NCBI GenBank assembly: GCA_025964625.1
Contig: JAOPYL010000326.1
Span: 1 to 35,434 of the forward strand
DNA: 35,434 nucleotides
Reading direction: 5' to 3'
DNA from: Actinoallomurus sp.
GTDB taxonomy: Bacteria; Actinomycetota; Actinomycetes; Streptosporangiales; Streptosporangiaceae
A program made the translations under genes and the position numbers. The notes beneath the pieces are model-generated. The model saw only the letters and a list, made by a program, of their open reading frames with translations, had not been told where the DNA came from and ran no database searches. This document shows, piece by piece, positions 17,805 through 25,298 of the stretch (position 1 is the stretch's first letter; every line of letters begins with the position of its first letter).

Positions 17805-18589
17805 GCGCGGGTCTCCGTGCTCTGGCCGCCGAGTTCCGCGGTGAAGGAGTACGGCGCCCACGGACCGGTGAGCTGTACGTCGACTCCGCCCCCGGCCAGT
17901 GTGCCGGTGAGGGCCGCGAACTCCTGACCGCGGCCGGCGTCGACGAGGTAGGCGCCGTTGAGCACCATCCAGTCATCGCGGCCCGACAGTTGCGGATCCT
18001 GGGTGTGATGGCGCCGGGCGGCCACGGCGACGGCCGTCAGTGCGGCGTCGATCTCCTCCGCACGCTCGACCGCCGCGCGCCAGGTGGACTCCCGGCTGCG
18101 CAGACTCGTCCTCCGGCGTTTCAGGTATGCCGTCCCCGGCCGCCGCGCCCCCGTGCCGCCCTCGTCGGCGGGTTCTGAGGAGACGGCGTCTTTCGGATCG
18201 ACGTACACCTTCACCCCCCATTCCTGCCGCCCGGCCACGTTGCTGAGCACGGTGCCGAACTCCTCCGATCTGTCCTCCAACAGGCGGCACACCTGTTCGT
18301 CGCCGCTGTAGACGGTCACCAGCCGCACGGGCGCCGTGGGAGCCGCCCGCGCCACGCCGCCCACGACGCGATGGTGGGCGCGGGCGGTCGCCTCCAGCCA
18401 GGCGAGATCCTCCAGGTTGCGGCGCAACGCATCCTCCCCGAACTGTGTCAGCGGGACCGTGCTGACGTACGCGGTGAGGCCTCCTCGCGCAACTGCCCGC
18501 ACCGCCGTCTCCGCCACACCGGTCAGGCACGCCGGGACATCGCCGATGTCCCGCGCGACGGCGTACAGATAGGACCCGGACTCAGCCAT
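17801..18589 (-). CDS. gvpL: Gas vesicle protein GvpL (GvpF/L family)
   Basis: 262 residues. N terminus 'GSYLYAVARDI', middle 'APVRLVTVYSGDEQVCRLLEDRSEEF...GRQEWGVKVYVD' and C terminus 'LTGPWAPYSFTAEL' match the GvpF/GvpL family. Family members bind GvpA monomers during vesicle nucleation. It is one of two GvpF/L paralogs here; the other is at 19692-20462. ATG 18589 overlaps the gvpJ stop by 8 bp and is followed by gvpS with a GTGA overlap. Confidence 0.92.
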   Translation of the reverse strand: MAESGSYLYAVARDIGDVPACLTGVAETAVRAVARGGLTAYVSTVPLTQFGEDALRRNLEDLAWLEATARAHHRVVGGVARAAPTAPVRLVTVYSGDEQVCRLLEDRSEEFGTVLSNVAGRQEWGVKVYVDPKDAVSSEPADEGGTGARRPGTAYLKRRRTSLRSRESTWRAAVERAEEIDAALTAVAVAARRHHTQDPQLSGRDDWMVLNGAYLVDAGRGQEFAALTGTLAGGGVDVQLTGPWAPYSFTAELGGQSTETRA

Positions 18590-18983
18590 GACGCCCCCGT
18601 GATCTGTTCGAGCGCTCCCCGGCAGGCTTCTTCTCCGGACCTGCGACGGTCCGGCGCGCCCCGTCGCCCTCCTCCAGGGCGGCGAGCCGATCGCGAAGCC
18701 GCTCGTTCTCCTCCTCCAGCTCCCGCTGGTTCGAACTCAGCCAGGCGTCTTTCTCCCACCAGTCGATGCCCAGCTCGCGCGCGGTCTCGACGGAGACGAC
18801 GAGAAGCCGTAGCTTGATCGTCAGGAGCTCGATGTCGAGCAGGTTGACGCGGATGTCTCCCGCGATGACGATCCCCTTGTCGAGAACCCGTTCGAGGATG
18901 TCACCCAGACTGCCTGAGCCGGGGCTGGATACCTGCCCTCCGCCATAGGGCTGGGGAACCGCGGGACCCGATCCGCCCGGCAT
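18582..18983 (-). CDS. gvpJ: GvpA-family protein GvpJ with coiled-coil and basic tail
   Basis: 133 residues. A Gly/Pro-rich N terminus, the PF00741 core 'LGDILERVLDKGIVIAGDIRVNLLDIELLTIKLRLLVVSVETARELGIDWWEKD', then a short coiled coil ('QRELEEENERLRDRLAALEE') and a basic tail. The 'WWEKD' and coiled coil are typical of GvpJ in Streptomyces. ATG 18983 shares one base with the gvpO stop (TGATG) and has GAGG 7 nt upstream; GTG 18986 is the alternative. Confidence 0.88.
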   Translation of the reverse strand: MPGGSGPAVPQPYGGGQVSSPGSGSLGDILERVLDKGIVIAGDIRVNLLDIELLTIKLRLLVVSVETARELGIDWWEKDAWLSSNQRELEEENERLRDRLAALEEGDGARRTVAGPEKKPAGERSNRSRGRHG

Positions 18984-19405
18984 CACGACACCTCGCCAGT
19001 GTTGCTCCGGCCCCGCGTGTAGCGGCGGGTTCTGCGGTACGACGTCAACGACCCCTCCCTGTCGATCTGCACCTCATAAAGCGCGAGTACATTGCTCGAC
19101 GAGGGGACGCGGCGGTCCTCCAGTACCTCCACCTCGACGGTCCAGCCGTCCTCCGCCGGCACCAGGGACGTGATCCCCTCAGCGCGTCTGCCGGTCATGC
19201 CGGCGACGAGACGCAGCCCGGCCTCAGCTGCGGCCTGGGCCGTGAGCTCGAGAGACCCGCGCCGTCCGCGTTCCCCCGGTGGCACGTTGGCCCCGGGCTC
19301 GTCGTCGTAGTCCTCGTCGTAGTCCTCGTCGTAGTCGTCCTCCTGGTGCTCCGAATCGGATACGTCGTCCGTACGCTCATCGCGGTCGCCGCGATCGGTA
19401 GGCAC
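18983..19405 (-). CDS. gvpO: Gas vesicle protein GvpO with acidic repeat N terminus
   Basis: 140 residues. The C-terminal half is the GvpO domain: 'WTVEVEVLEDRRVPSSSNVLALYEVQIDREGSLTSYRRTRRYTRGR'. Residues ~19-36 are an acidic tract with a repeated DEDY unit. GTG 19405 is supported by AAGGAGG 4 nt upstream. In haloarchaea GvpO is needed for vesicle formation; its exact role is unknown. Here it follows gvpG by 52 bp, unlike Streptomyces clusters where gvpO comes first. Confidence 0.9.
   Translation of the reverse strand: MPTDRGDRDERTDDVSDSEHQEDDYDEDYDEDYDDEPGANVPPGERGRRGSLELTAQAAAEAGLRLVAGMTGRRAEGITSLVPAEDGWTVEVEVLEDRRVPSSSNVLALYEVQIDREGSLTSYRRTRRYTRGRSNTGEVS
19302..19337 (-). repeat. Three 12-bp tandem repeats inside gvpO
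   Basis: tcgtcgtagtcc occurs three times in a row (last base varies). On the coding strand each unit encodes Asp-Glu-Asp-Tyr or similar, building the acidic tract. Being in-frame 12-mers, copy changes would alter tract length without frameshift. Confidence 0.8.
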
Positions 19406-19457
19406 GGGTCCTCCTTCCCTGCGGGCGCAGACACTGTCGAGCCGCGACCGGACGGGG

Positions 19458-19679
19458 TCACGTGAGCATTCGGTTGAGGACTTCCTGCTGGGCCTCGGCC
19501 TCTTCCTCCGCGGAGATGAGGCCATCCGCCCTCGCCTGTTCGATCTTCTCCAGGTCGCGCCGGATCGCCATCGGCGAATACATCTCCTGCTCGACCTGTT
19601 GCCGCACGACCTCGGCGATCGCGACGAGTCCGTTCACCGGAGCGAACGGCAGCGTGACCAGCATCCGCAGCAGTCCCAT
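19458..19679 (-). CDS. gvpG: Gas vesicle protein GvpG
   Basis: 73 residues, the full length of the family: 'MGLLRMLVTLPFAPVNGLVAIAEVVRQQVEQEMYSP' then a charged helix with 'RRDLEKIEQARADGLISAEEEAEAQQEVLNRML'. Accessory assembly protein, found next to gvpF in most clusters. The start lies 12 bp after the gvpF stop, with GAGGTGA 7 nt upstream. Confidence 0.93.
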   Translation of the reverse strand: MGLLRMLVTLPFAPVNGLVAIAEVVRQQVEQEMYSPMAIRRDLEKIEQARADGLISAEEEAEAQQEVLNRMLT

Positions 19680-19691
19680 GCCGCATTCACC

Positions 19692-20462
19692 TCAGTTCGG
19701 CTTGACGACGAAGTCGTACGGCGCGAGCGGACCGCGCAGACGCAGGTCGATCCGCTCCTCCCATCCGCGGGCGAGGCCGTCCAGGGCGTCCTCGAAGTCG
19801 GACCGCCGGGCGGTCTCGACGAGCAAGGCCACGTGAACGGCGTCCTGCTCATGTGTCGGCTCGCGTACCGCGGTCGCGACCGAGTGCGGGGACAATGCCT
19901 GCATAAACCTGTCGGTGTCCGCGTCACGCTTCGCCGCGAGGCCCTGCTGGATGATCTCTCCCAGCCGCATACGGACATCGCGTGTCGCGTCCTCCGTCGT
20001 GTCGCCGATCTCCTCACGCAGGCGAGCGGCCTCGTCGTTCTCCGCGAGCAGCTCGGTAAGCACGGCCCGTTCGACGTACCGGCCTTTCACGATGTACTCG
20101 GCGCGTCCCTCCAGTTCTTCGAGCGCGGCGAGGAACTGGTCATGATGGGGTGCGAGCAACTCCTCGGCGACGGCCTCAGGAGTTGTCATCACCGCGCCGA
20201 AGCGCAGGGGAAGGACGGGCGCCTCGATGACGGTGGCGTTCAGAAGCTCGTCATGAGCCTTGAGATCCTGTGGCGTGCCTATGGCATCGTCGGGGTGGAT
20301 CTCGCTGACCAAGGCCGCGATCTCCCCGTGGCGCACGACCGTCACCGGACGGTCGCCCAGACCGCGGGCGTCAGGCGTCGACTCGACGTCTCCCGGCACG
20401 ATGCCGTAGACGTAACAGGCGGCGTTGTGTTCCTCCTCGGATGCCCACTCAGGCGCGGCCAT
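19692..20462 (-). CDS. gvpF: Gas vesicle protein GvpF (GvpF/L family)
   Basis: 256 residues. 'ACYVYGIVPGDVES' at the N terminus, 'VIEAPVLPLRFGAVMTTPEAVAEELLAPHHDQFLAALEELEGRAEYIVKGRYVE' and C-terminal 'LRLRGPLAPYDFVVKPN' are GvpF signatures. In studied systems GvpF binds GvpA and acts in vesicle nucleation. ATG 20462 (MAAPEWASEE) is chosen over far-upstream starts: it has GGAGG upstream and lies one base after the gvpA stop. Confidence 0.93.
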   Translation of the reverse strand: MAAPEWASEEEHNAACYVYGIVPGDVESTPDARGLGDRPVTVVRHGEIAALVSEIHPDDAIGTPQDLKAHDELLNATVIEAPVLPLRFGAVMTTPEAVAEELLAPHHDQFLAALEELEGRAEYIVKGRYVERAVLTELLAENDEAARLREEIGDTTEDATRDVRMRLGEIIQQGLAAKRDADTDRFMQALSPHSVATAVREPTHEQDAVHVALLVETARRSDFEDALDGLARGWEERIDLRLRGPLAPYDFVVKPN

Positions 20463-20463
20463 G

Positions 20464-20889
20464 TCAGCTCTCCTCCACTCGACGGCGCTTGCGGCGAGGC
20501 GCCGGTTCTTCTTCGTCGTCATCGGGGTCGCCAATGAAATCGCGCAGTTTTTCCCCTGCCGCGTCGAGCACACCCTGCGCGGCGCCCTTCGTCTTCTTCT
20601 TGGCTCCGCTCTGCTGCATGCCCCCCACGAGATCCGGGAGACCGACCCCACCGGTCTTGGCGAGGTCCAGGCGGTTCGCCGCTTCCGCGAATCGCAGGTA
20701 GGTGTCGACACTCGCGACAACGACACGCACGTCGATCGTCAGCACCTCGATGCCGACCAGCGACACCCGGACGAACGCATCGATCACCAGCCCCTTGTCG
20801 AGGATCGTGTCGATGACATCGGCGAGCCCTCCGCCCGACGGACGTCCGCCCCCGCCTCCGCCGCCTGCTGCCTGTATGGCCGTGGTCAT
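20464..20889 (-). CDS. gvpA: Major gas vesicle structural protein GvpA (GvpA/J family)
   Basis: 141 residues. Core '[55 protein letters not shown]' at ~22-76 is the amphipathic rib-forming fold of GvpA. A Gly-rich N terminus precedes it, and a ~65-residue C-terminal extension ends in an acidic block (~120-127) and a basic block RRKRRR (131-136). Canonical cyanobacterial GvpA is ~70 residues; extended forms are known in Streptomyces. ATG 20889 has a strong GAGGAGGA upstream, fitting high expression. Confidence 0.9.
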   Translation of the reverse strand: MTTAIQAAGGGGGGGRPSGGGLADVIDTILDKGLVIDAFVRVSLVGIEVLTIDVRVVVASVDTYLRFAEAANRLDLAKTGGVGLPDLVGGMQQSGAKKKTKGAAQGVLDAAGEKLRDFIGDPDDDEEEPAPRRKRRRVEES

Positions 20890-20922
20890 TCCGTTCCTCC
20901 TCTTCCTGTCGCGTCGCGCGGA

Positions 20923-22002
20923 TCAACCGGCCTGGGCCCTGCTCCTCCGGCGTGCCGCACGTGGGCGCGCCGGCGGCTCGGGCTCCGAGTCGGGCTCCTC
21001 CTCGCCGTACTCCTCCTGCTCGTCTTCCTGCAATGCCTCTTCGTCGTCGTCTTCGGGTTCGGAGGTGTCGGCGTCCTCCTCGGCGCACTCCTGCTCTGCT
21101 TCGTCTTCCTCGCCGGCCGGCTCCTCCGGTTCCCGCTCTCGCCGGTCGGTGGCATCGTCCTCGTCGACCGCCTGACCGTCGCGGATCACGCCGCGCCATC
21201 CCTCAAGGTCATCGGGGTGCAGGACGGTCTGCGTCATCACATGCCGCTGGAAGTGCTTGAGTTCCAGGCGCACCCGCCGGCCCTGAGCGCGCCAGAGGTT
21301 CCCGGTCCGCTCGAACAACCCCTTCGGGTGGTACTCGAGGACGAGCAGGATGCGGGTGAGGTCCGGCGTGAGCTCGTGGAAGGTCACGGCCCCGTCGACG
21401 TGCCCTTTCTGGCCCCTCGATCGCCAGACGATCCGCTGGTCCGGGACCTGGTCGATGATCGTCGCATCCCACTCGCGGCGTGACCAGAAGATCTGCGCCT
21501 TCCAGTGCAGCTTCTCGTCGGCCTCCTGGGAGACGTTCTGCACCTTCTTCGTGAAGCTCGGGAAGTCCGCGAACTGGGTCCACTGGTCGTAGGCCAGGTC
21601 CACCGGCGCGCCCACATCGATCGCCTCGACGATGTTGGTGAGCTTCAGCTTCTTGCCCCTGCTGCCGCCTCCACCGCCGGTCGCCTGCTTGACCTTCTCC
21701 TTGACCGCGCCCATACCGGCGCCGAACATCGCCTTCGCGGGAGACTTTCCCTCGCCGGGCTTCTGCCCTCCGGTCAATGCGGCCATCAGCCCAGGGCTGC
21801 CGTTCTCGGCGTGGTCCGCCAGCCGATCCGTGGTGGCCTCGACCTTGTCCAGCATCGACGAGAGCGCACGGTTCCCGAGTGCGCCCACCAGGTTCCCGAC
21901 CTCTCCGATCAGGCGATCGGCGTGCAGTTCGCCGATGATCTCCTTGTCCGGGAGCTTTGCGGTGATCGCGTCCAGCGGCTTGCTCTTCGACTTCGAAGCC
22001 AC
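20923..22002 (-). CDS. SRPBCC-domain gas vesicle cluster protein with acidic-basic tail
   Basis: 359 residues in three parts: an N-terminal amphipathic and Gly-rich region (1-115), an SRPBCC/polyketide-cyclase-like domain (~120-260, 'IVEAIDVGAPVDLAYDQWTQFADFPSFTKKVQNV', 'WDATIIDQVPDQRIVWRSRG', 'TRILLVLEYHPKGLFE'), and a long acidic region (~280-343) ending in RPRAARRRSR. SRPBCC proteins occur in Streptomyces gvp clusters as GvpZ, so it is probably a GvpZ relative. GTG 22002 is preferred because GGAGGTGA lies 5 nt upstream, overlapping the previous stop; GTG 22011 would give a GTGA overlap. It may bind a hydrophobic ligand or shell surface; that is inference. Confidence 0.8.
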   Translation of the reverse strand: MASKSKSKPLDAITAKLPDKEIIGELHADRLIGEVGNLVGALGNRALSSMLDKVEATTDRLADHAENGSPGLMAALTGGQKPGEGKSPAKAMFGAGMGAVKEKVKQATGGGGGSRGKKLKLTNIVEAIDVGAPVDLAYDQWTQFADFPSFTKKVQNVSQEADEKLHWKAQIFWSRREWDATIIDQVPDQRIVWRSRGQKGHVDGAVTFHELTPDLTRILLVLEYHPKGLFERTGNLWRAQGRRVRLELKHFQRHVMTQTVLHPDDLEGWRGVIRDGQAVDEDDATDRREREPEEPAGEEDEAEQECAEEDADTSEPEDDDEEALQEDEQEEYGEEEPDSEPEPPARPRAARRRSRAQAG

Positions 22003-22007
22003 TCCAC

Positions 22008-22595
22008 TCACCTCCGTGTCCGCCGGACGGGCGACCGGCCCACGGCGCCACTGGGCCGCGGAGCACGCCGCCGCGGTTTCGCGGACTCCTCGGCTTCGGG
22101 CTCCTCCGGTTCGCGCCGTGCGCTGCCGCCGCCGGACTCCCGGCGGGTGCTCTTCGGGGCCGCACGCCGCTCAGGCTTCTTCCTCGCCGGCCTCTCCTCC
22201 TCCGGTGCTTCGTCCTCACCGGGCTCTTCGTCCCAGTCCCCCTCGTCCTCGTCCGCCGTCTCCTCGGCCGCATCCGCCGGCTTACCCGCCCGGCGGAGCA
22301 GCTCCGTACGTTCCTGCAGCCGGTCGCTCAGCGCGTCGATCTGGCTGGTGGCGGCCGACATCACCGCCGCCTTTCCGGTCTCGGCCAGACGCCCTCGGAC
22401 GGTCTCGGCGAGCGTCTTCAGCTCCGGAGACGAACCAAGCACCTTCGCCCCGTGCCGGGCCAGGTCGGACGGGCTGGTAGGCAGCCGACCGGCCGCTCCC
22501 GCCGTCACCAGCATGAGCGCCCAGCGCATCTTGCGAGTCCGCCCGAGCATGTAGCCGGCCGTGACGGCCAGGGCGATCTGTGGTCTCGCCTTCAA
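22008..22595 (-). CDS. Membrane-anchored polyampholyte protein of the gas vesicle cluster
   Basis: 195 residues, first gene of the gvp operon. 'MKARPQIALAVTAGYMLGRTRKMRWALMLVTAGAAG' gives hydrophobic segments at ~7-36; a helical region (~60-105, 'LAETVRGRLAETGKAAVMSAATSQIDALSDRLQERTELL') may be coiled coil; then an acidic block (111-134) and a long basic, disordered tail to RRTRR. Similar proteins accompany actinobacterial gvp clusters (GvpY or GvpT-like), but I cannot fix the family. Start is TTG 22595 with GAGGAG 7 nt upstream. Confidence 0.75.
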   Translation of the reverse strand: MKARPQIALAVTAGYMLGRTRKMRWALMLVTAGAAGRLPTSPSDLARHGAKVLGSSPELKTLAETVRGRLAETGKAAVMSAATSQIDALSDRLQERTELLRRAGKPADAAEETADEDEGDWDEEPGEDEAPEEERPARKKPERRAAPKSTRRESGGGSARREPEEPEAEESAKPRRRAPRPSGAVGRSPVRRTRR

Positions 22596-22611
22596 GATCG
22601 TTCTCCTCTTC

Positions 22612-22625
22612 GGTCACACGTGACC
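22612..22625. promoter_or_regulatory. Inverted repeat just upstream of the gas vesicle operon
   Basis: GGTCACACGTGACC has perfect 6-bp arms and a 2-bp centre. It ends 17 nt before the TTG start of the first gvp gene, beside the RBS, so a bound regulator or hairpin there could control translation or transcription. No regulator is assigned. Confidence 0.45.
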
Positions 22626-22884
22626 CCGGATCTCGGTATCCGCGCACCCTGGTTCGGATCCCCTGCCGTATGAGAGGATGACCGCCGAAACGATGGGGGA
22701 TTCGGCCACGTTCAACCGTTATGTCCCATTTGTTCGACTTCTAACATGCGAATCCTGGGACTCAGAGGACGACCCACGAACGTCGTGCACCGGAAGCCGT
22801 CACCTGTGGTCGCCCTGAAACCGGCCTCGTGACCTGCGCGGCGGCAGGGGCGCCGGCCGCAGTACGGCGGAACGGCCGCCGGTT

Positions 22885-22901
22885 CGCGGGTGCCACCCGT
22901 G
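22885..22901 (-). terminator. Possible terminator after the ADP-ribosylglycohydrolase gene
   Basis: A 7-bp stem (one G-T pair) with a GCC loop, CGGGT/ACCCG at its core, begins directly at the stop codon of the upstream minus-strand gene. Confidence 0.35.
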
Positions 22902-23951
22902 TCAGGCGGTGAGGAGAACCCAGCGGGGAAGCGGTTCGGCCAGATGGAGCCATTCGCCGGGAGCGATGGCCGGTCCCGCTCCTCCCATGTCGCCGCGGCC
23001 GGTGCGGGCCGCGACGACGCCTCCGGTGATGGCACAGGTGGTGTCGACGTCGCCGAGGCCTTCCGCCGTGGTCCACAACGCCTCGGTCAGATGATCGATG
23101 TGATGGGCGGCACTCCACAGGGCGAAGGGGACGGTGTCGTCGGCGCGTATGCGACTGCCGTTGCCGAGGATGTCCGCGGCCTTCCAGGCGGGGAGGTCGT
23201 CGGGCAGGTCCGCGGCGCGCAGGAGTCCCTCCCGGGTCGCGCTCGCGGGGGTGTTCGCGGCGACCTCCCTGAGCAGGTCCGCTCCGTAGAGCATGCCGGC
23301 CGTCGACTCCGGCGGCACGTCTCCCGCGCGCGTGTCATCACCCTGGCGGCCCGCCACAAGGTCACTCCAGCGCGCATCGTGATCGACCCAGCCGGCCACC
23401 GCCAAGGCCGCGGCGACGGCCACCGCCACGGCTCCGGCCATCCCCTCGGCATGGGCGTGGGTCACCCGGGCCGACCGGGCCGCCTGCTCCGCCGTCGATA
23501 CCAGATCCGGGCCGAACCAGGCACCGATCGGAGCCGCCCTCATCGCAGCGCCGTTGCCGAGGCTGCCCTGTCCGTCGAACAGGTCACGGGCGGCCGCCCG
23601 CCAGCCGGAGGGATCCGCGCGAAGGAGGGGCAGCAACTCGTGCATGCCCGCCCCATAGCCCCGCCCCGGATCGGCGGCATAGGTGTCGGCGAAGGCTCGC
23701 GCCAGGTCGTCCTCGACGATCTCGCCGTGGTCGTACAGCACCTTGAGTACGCCCAGCGCCATCGCCGTGTCGTCCGTCCACTTCCACGCCCCCGCGCCGG
23801 GAAGACGGTCGCCCCGCACATCGGGCAGACACCGCGCCAGGATCAGTCGGCGGGCCTCCGCCTTGGTGGGCGAGAACCAGCGCTGGCCGAACGCGTCCCC
23901 CAGCGAGAGCCCCATGATGCAATCGAGAACCGCGCGTCGATTGACCGGCAT
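22902..23951 (-). CDS. ADP-ribosylglycohydrolase family protein (DraG/ARH type)
   Basis: 349 residues. Metal-binding motifs of the family are present: WTDDT at 58-62, 'GSLGNGAAMRAAPIG' at 129-143, 'THAHAEG' at 164-170 and GDVDTT at 300-305, which together hold two Mg ions. Members remove ADP-ribose from modified proteins, nucleic acids or metabolites; the target here is unknown. ATG 23951 gives the typical start (PVNRRAVLDCIMGLSLGDAFG); an in-frame ATG at 23978 has no better RBS. It is a single gene with no dinitrogenase reductase nearby, so a nif-regulating DraG role is unlikely. Confidence 0.9.
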   Translation of the reverse strand: MPVNRRAVLDCIMGLSLGDAFGQRWFSPTKAEARRLILARCLPDVRGDRLPGAGAWKWTDDTAMALGVLKVLYDHGEIVEDDLARAFADTYAADPGRGYGAGMHELLPLLRADPSGWRAAARDLFDGQGSLGNGAAMRAAPIGAWFGPDLVSTAEQAARSARVTHAHAEGMAGAVAVAVAAALAVAGWVDHDARWSDLVAGRQGDDTRAGDVPPESTAGMLYGADLLREVAANTPASATREGLLRAADLPDDLPAWKAADILGNGSRIRADDTVPFALWSAAHHIDHLTEALWTTAEGLGDVDTTCAITGGVVAARTGRGDMGGAGPAIAPGEWLHLAEPLPRWVLLTA

Positions 23952-24070
23952 AGCCGCATTCTGCAATACGCCCGCCATCGCGGCGAGTGATACGCGAAGC
24001 CGGTCGAAGGGCCGCCACCGGCCCGTCGCATGTGAGTCACGCCGGCCGCCGCCGGTACCCGGTTCACGTT

Positions 24071-24101
24071 CCCGGGCACCCCGGCGATCGGGGCGCCCGG
24101 G
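24071..24101 (-). terminator. Strong terminator after the zinc dehydrogenase gene
   Basis: CCCGGGC-a-CCCCG pairs with CGGGG-c-GCCCGGG around a GCGAT loop: 12 pairs and one mismatch. It begins 18 nt after the dehydrogenase stop at 24120. Confidence 0.65.
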
Positions 24102-24119
24102 AGCCGACCCCCGGCTGGG

Positions 24120-25298
24120 TCAGCCGTGCGGGCGGAACACCACGCGCACGCAGCCGTCCTTCTTGTTCTTGAAGATGTCGTAGCCTTTGGGGCCCTCGTC
24201 CAGCGACATCTCGTGTGTGGCCAGATGGCGGGCCGACATCTCACCGTTGGCGATCCGTTTGAGCAGCATGGGGATGTAGCGGTGCCCGTGCTGCTGGGCG
24301 CCCGCGACCGACAGGCCCTTGTTCATCATCGGGCCGAGCGGGAACTTGTCGGCCAGGCCGCCGAAGACGCCGAGGATGAACACCGAGCCGCCCTTGCGGC
24401 AGGAGTAGATGGCCTCGCGGACGGCGATCGGCCGTTCCTGCTGCAGGCGGAGTTGCTGCTTGACCTTGTCGTACGCGTACTGCCCATCGGGGACGCTGAC
24501 GGCCTCCATGCCGACCGCCTCGATGCATACGTCGGGGCCGCGGCCGCCGGTGCGTTCCCGAAGCTCGGCGTCCACGTCGATCTTGGAGAAATCGATGGTC
24601 TCCGCGTCGATGTACCGTTCGACCATCGCCAGCCGCTCGGGCAGCCAGTCGATGACGATGACGCGCTCGGCACCGAGGATCTGGGCCGACCGGGCCGCCA
24701 TCTGACCGACCCCGCCCGCGCCCCACACGGCGACGATGTCGCCGGACTTGACGCCGCCCAGGTGGGCGCCCATCCATCCGGTGGGAGCGGCGTCTGACGC
24801 GTACAGCGCGTCCTTGTCGCTGACTCCGTCGGGGATGGGGAACGTGCCGTAGTCGGCGAACGGGATACGGATGTACTCCGAGTGGCTGCCCTTGAATCCG
24901 CCCATGGCGTGGGAGTAGCCGTAGACGCCACCCGTCTCGAAGCCGAAGATCTCCTGCGCCAGCTCCCAGTTGGTGTTGGTGTTGTCGCACAGCGACCACA
25001 GGTCGTGCGTGCAGTACCAGCAGCGGCCGCAGCCGATGAAGGAGCACACCACGACCCGGTCGCCCACCTTGCGGCGGCGCACGCCCGACCCGACCTCGAC
25101 GATCTCCCCCATGAACTCGTGCCCGATCACGTCGCCCGACTTCATGGTGGGGATGTAACCGCCGATGAGATGCAGATCCGAGCCACAGGTCGTGGTCAGC
25201 GTGACCTTGAGGATCGCGTCCTGGTCGTTGAGGATCTGCGGGTCCGGAACGCGTTCCACGGCCAGCTTGTTCACGCCTTCCCAGCACAGCGCCTTCAC
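24120..25298 (-). CDS. Zinc-dependent alcohol/formaldehyde dehydrogenase-like enzyme
   Basis: 392 residues, medium-chain dehydrogenase. Catalytic zinc ligands Cys38 (TTCGSD) and His60-Glu61 (GHEFMG); structural zinc cysteines 90, 93, 96 and 104 (CGRCWYC...C); NAD-binding GAGGVG at 193-198 with 'VIVIDWLPERL' after it. The long insertion near 265-290 and the C terminus resemble the glutathione-independent formaldehyde dehydrogenase-like subgroup. It would oxidise an alcohol or aldehyde with NAD. GTG 25298 overlaps the upstream gene's stop as GTGA, with a G-rich RBS. Substrate not determined. Confidence 0.88.
   Translation of the reverse strand: MKALCWEGVNKLAVERVPDPQILNDQDAILKVTLTTTCGSDLHLIGGYIPTMKSGDVIGHEFMGEIVEVGSGVRRRKVGDRVVVCSFIGCGRCWYCTHDLWSLCDNTNTNWELAQEIFGFETGGVYGYSHAMGGFKGSHSEYIRIPFADYGTFPIPDGVSDKDALYASDAAPTGWMGAHLGGVKSGDIVAVWGAGGVGQMAARSAQILGAERVIVIDWLPERLAMVERYIDAETIDFSKIDVDAELRERTGGRGPDVCIEAVGMEAVSVPDGQYAYDKVKQQLRLQQERPIAVREAIYSCRKGGSVFILGVFGGLADKFPLGPMMNKGLSVAGAQQHGHRYIPMLLKRIANGEMSARHLATHEMSLDEGPKGYDIFKNKKDGCVRVVFRPHG

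Larger units (their letters stand above)
22596..22901. other. Spacer upstream of the gas vesicle operon
   Basis: 306 bp without a credible gene. It must hold the gvp promoter, but no clear -10/-35 pair stands out; the AT-richer part is 22705-22750. Two inverted repeats are listed separately: GGTCAC-AC-GTGACC near the gvp start and a hairpin after the ADP-ribosylglycohydrolase stop. Confidence 0.6.

Noticed and set aside
19302-19337. CRISPR-like short repeats
   Set aside because: Units are 12 bp, adjacent without spacers, in frame, and encode the acidic tract of GvpO.
22596-22760. DosR/DevR-type box upstream of the gas vesicle operon
   Set aside because: Only a lone GGGAC half-site is visible; no full palindrome was found.
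22902-23951. DraG role in controlling nitrogenase
   Set aside because: No nif genes or draT are in the window; the family has many other targets.
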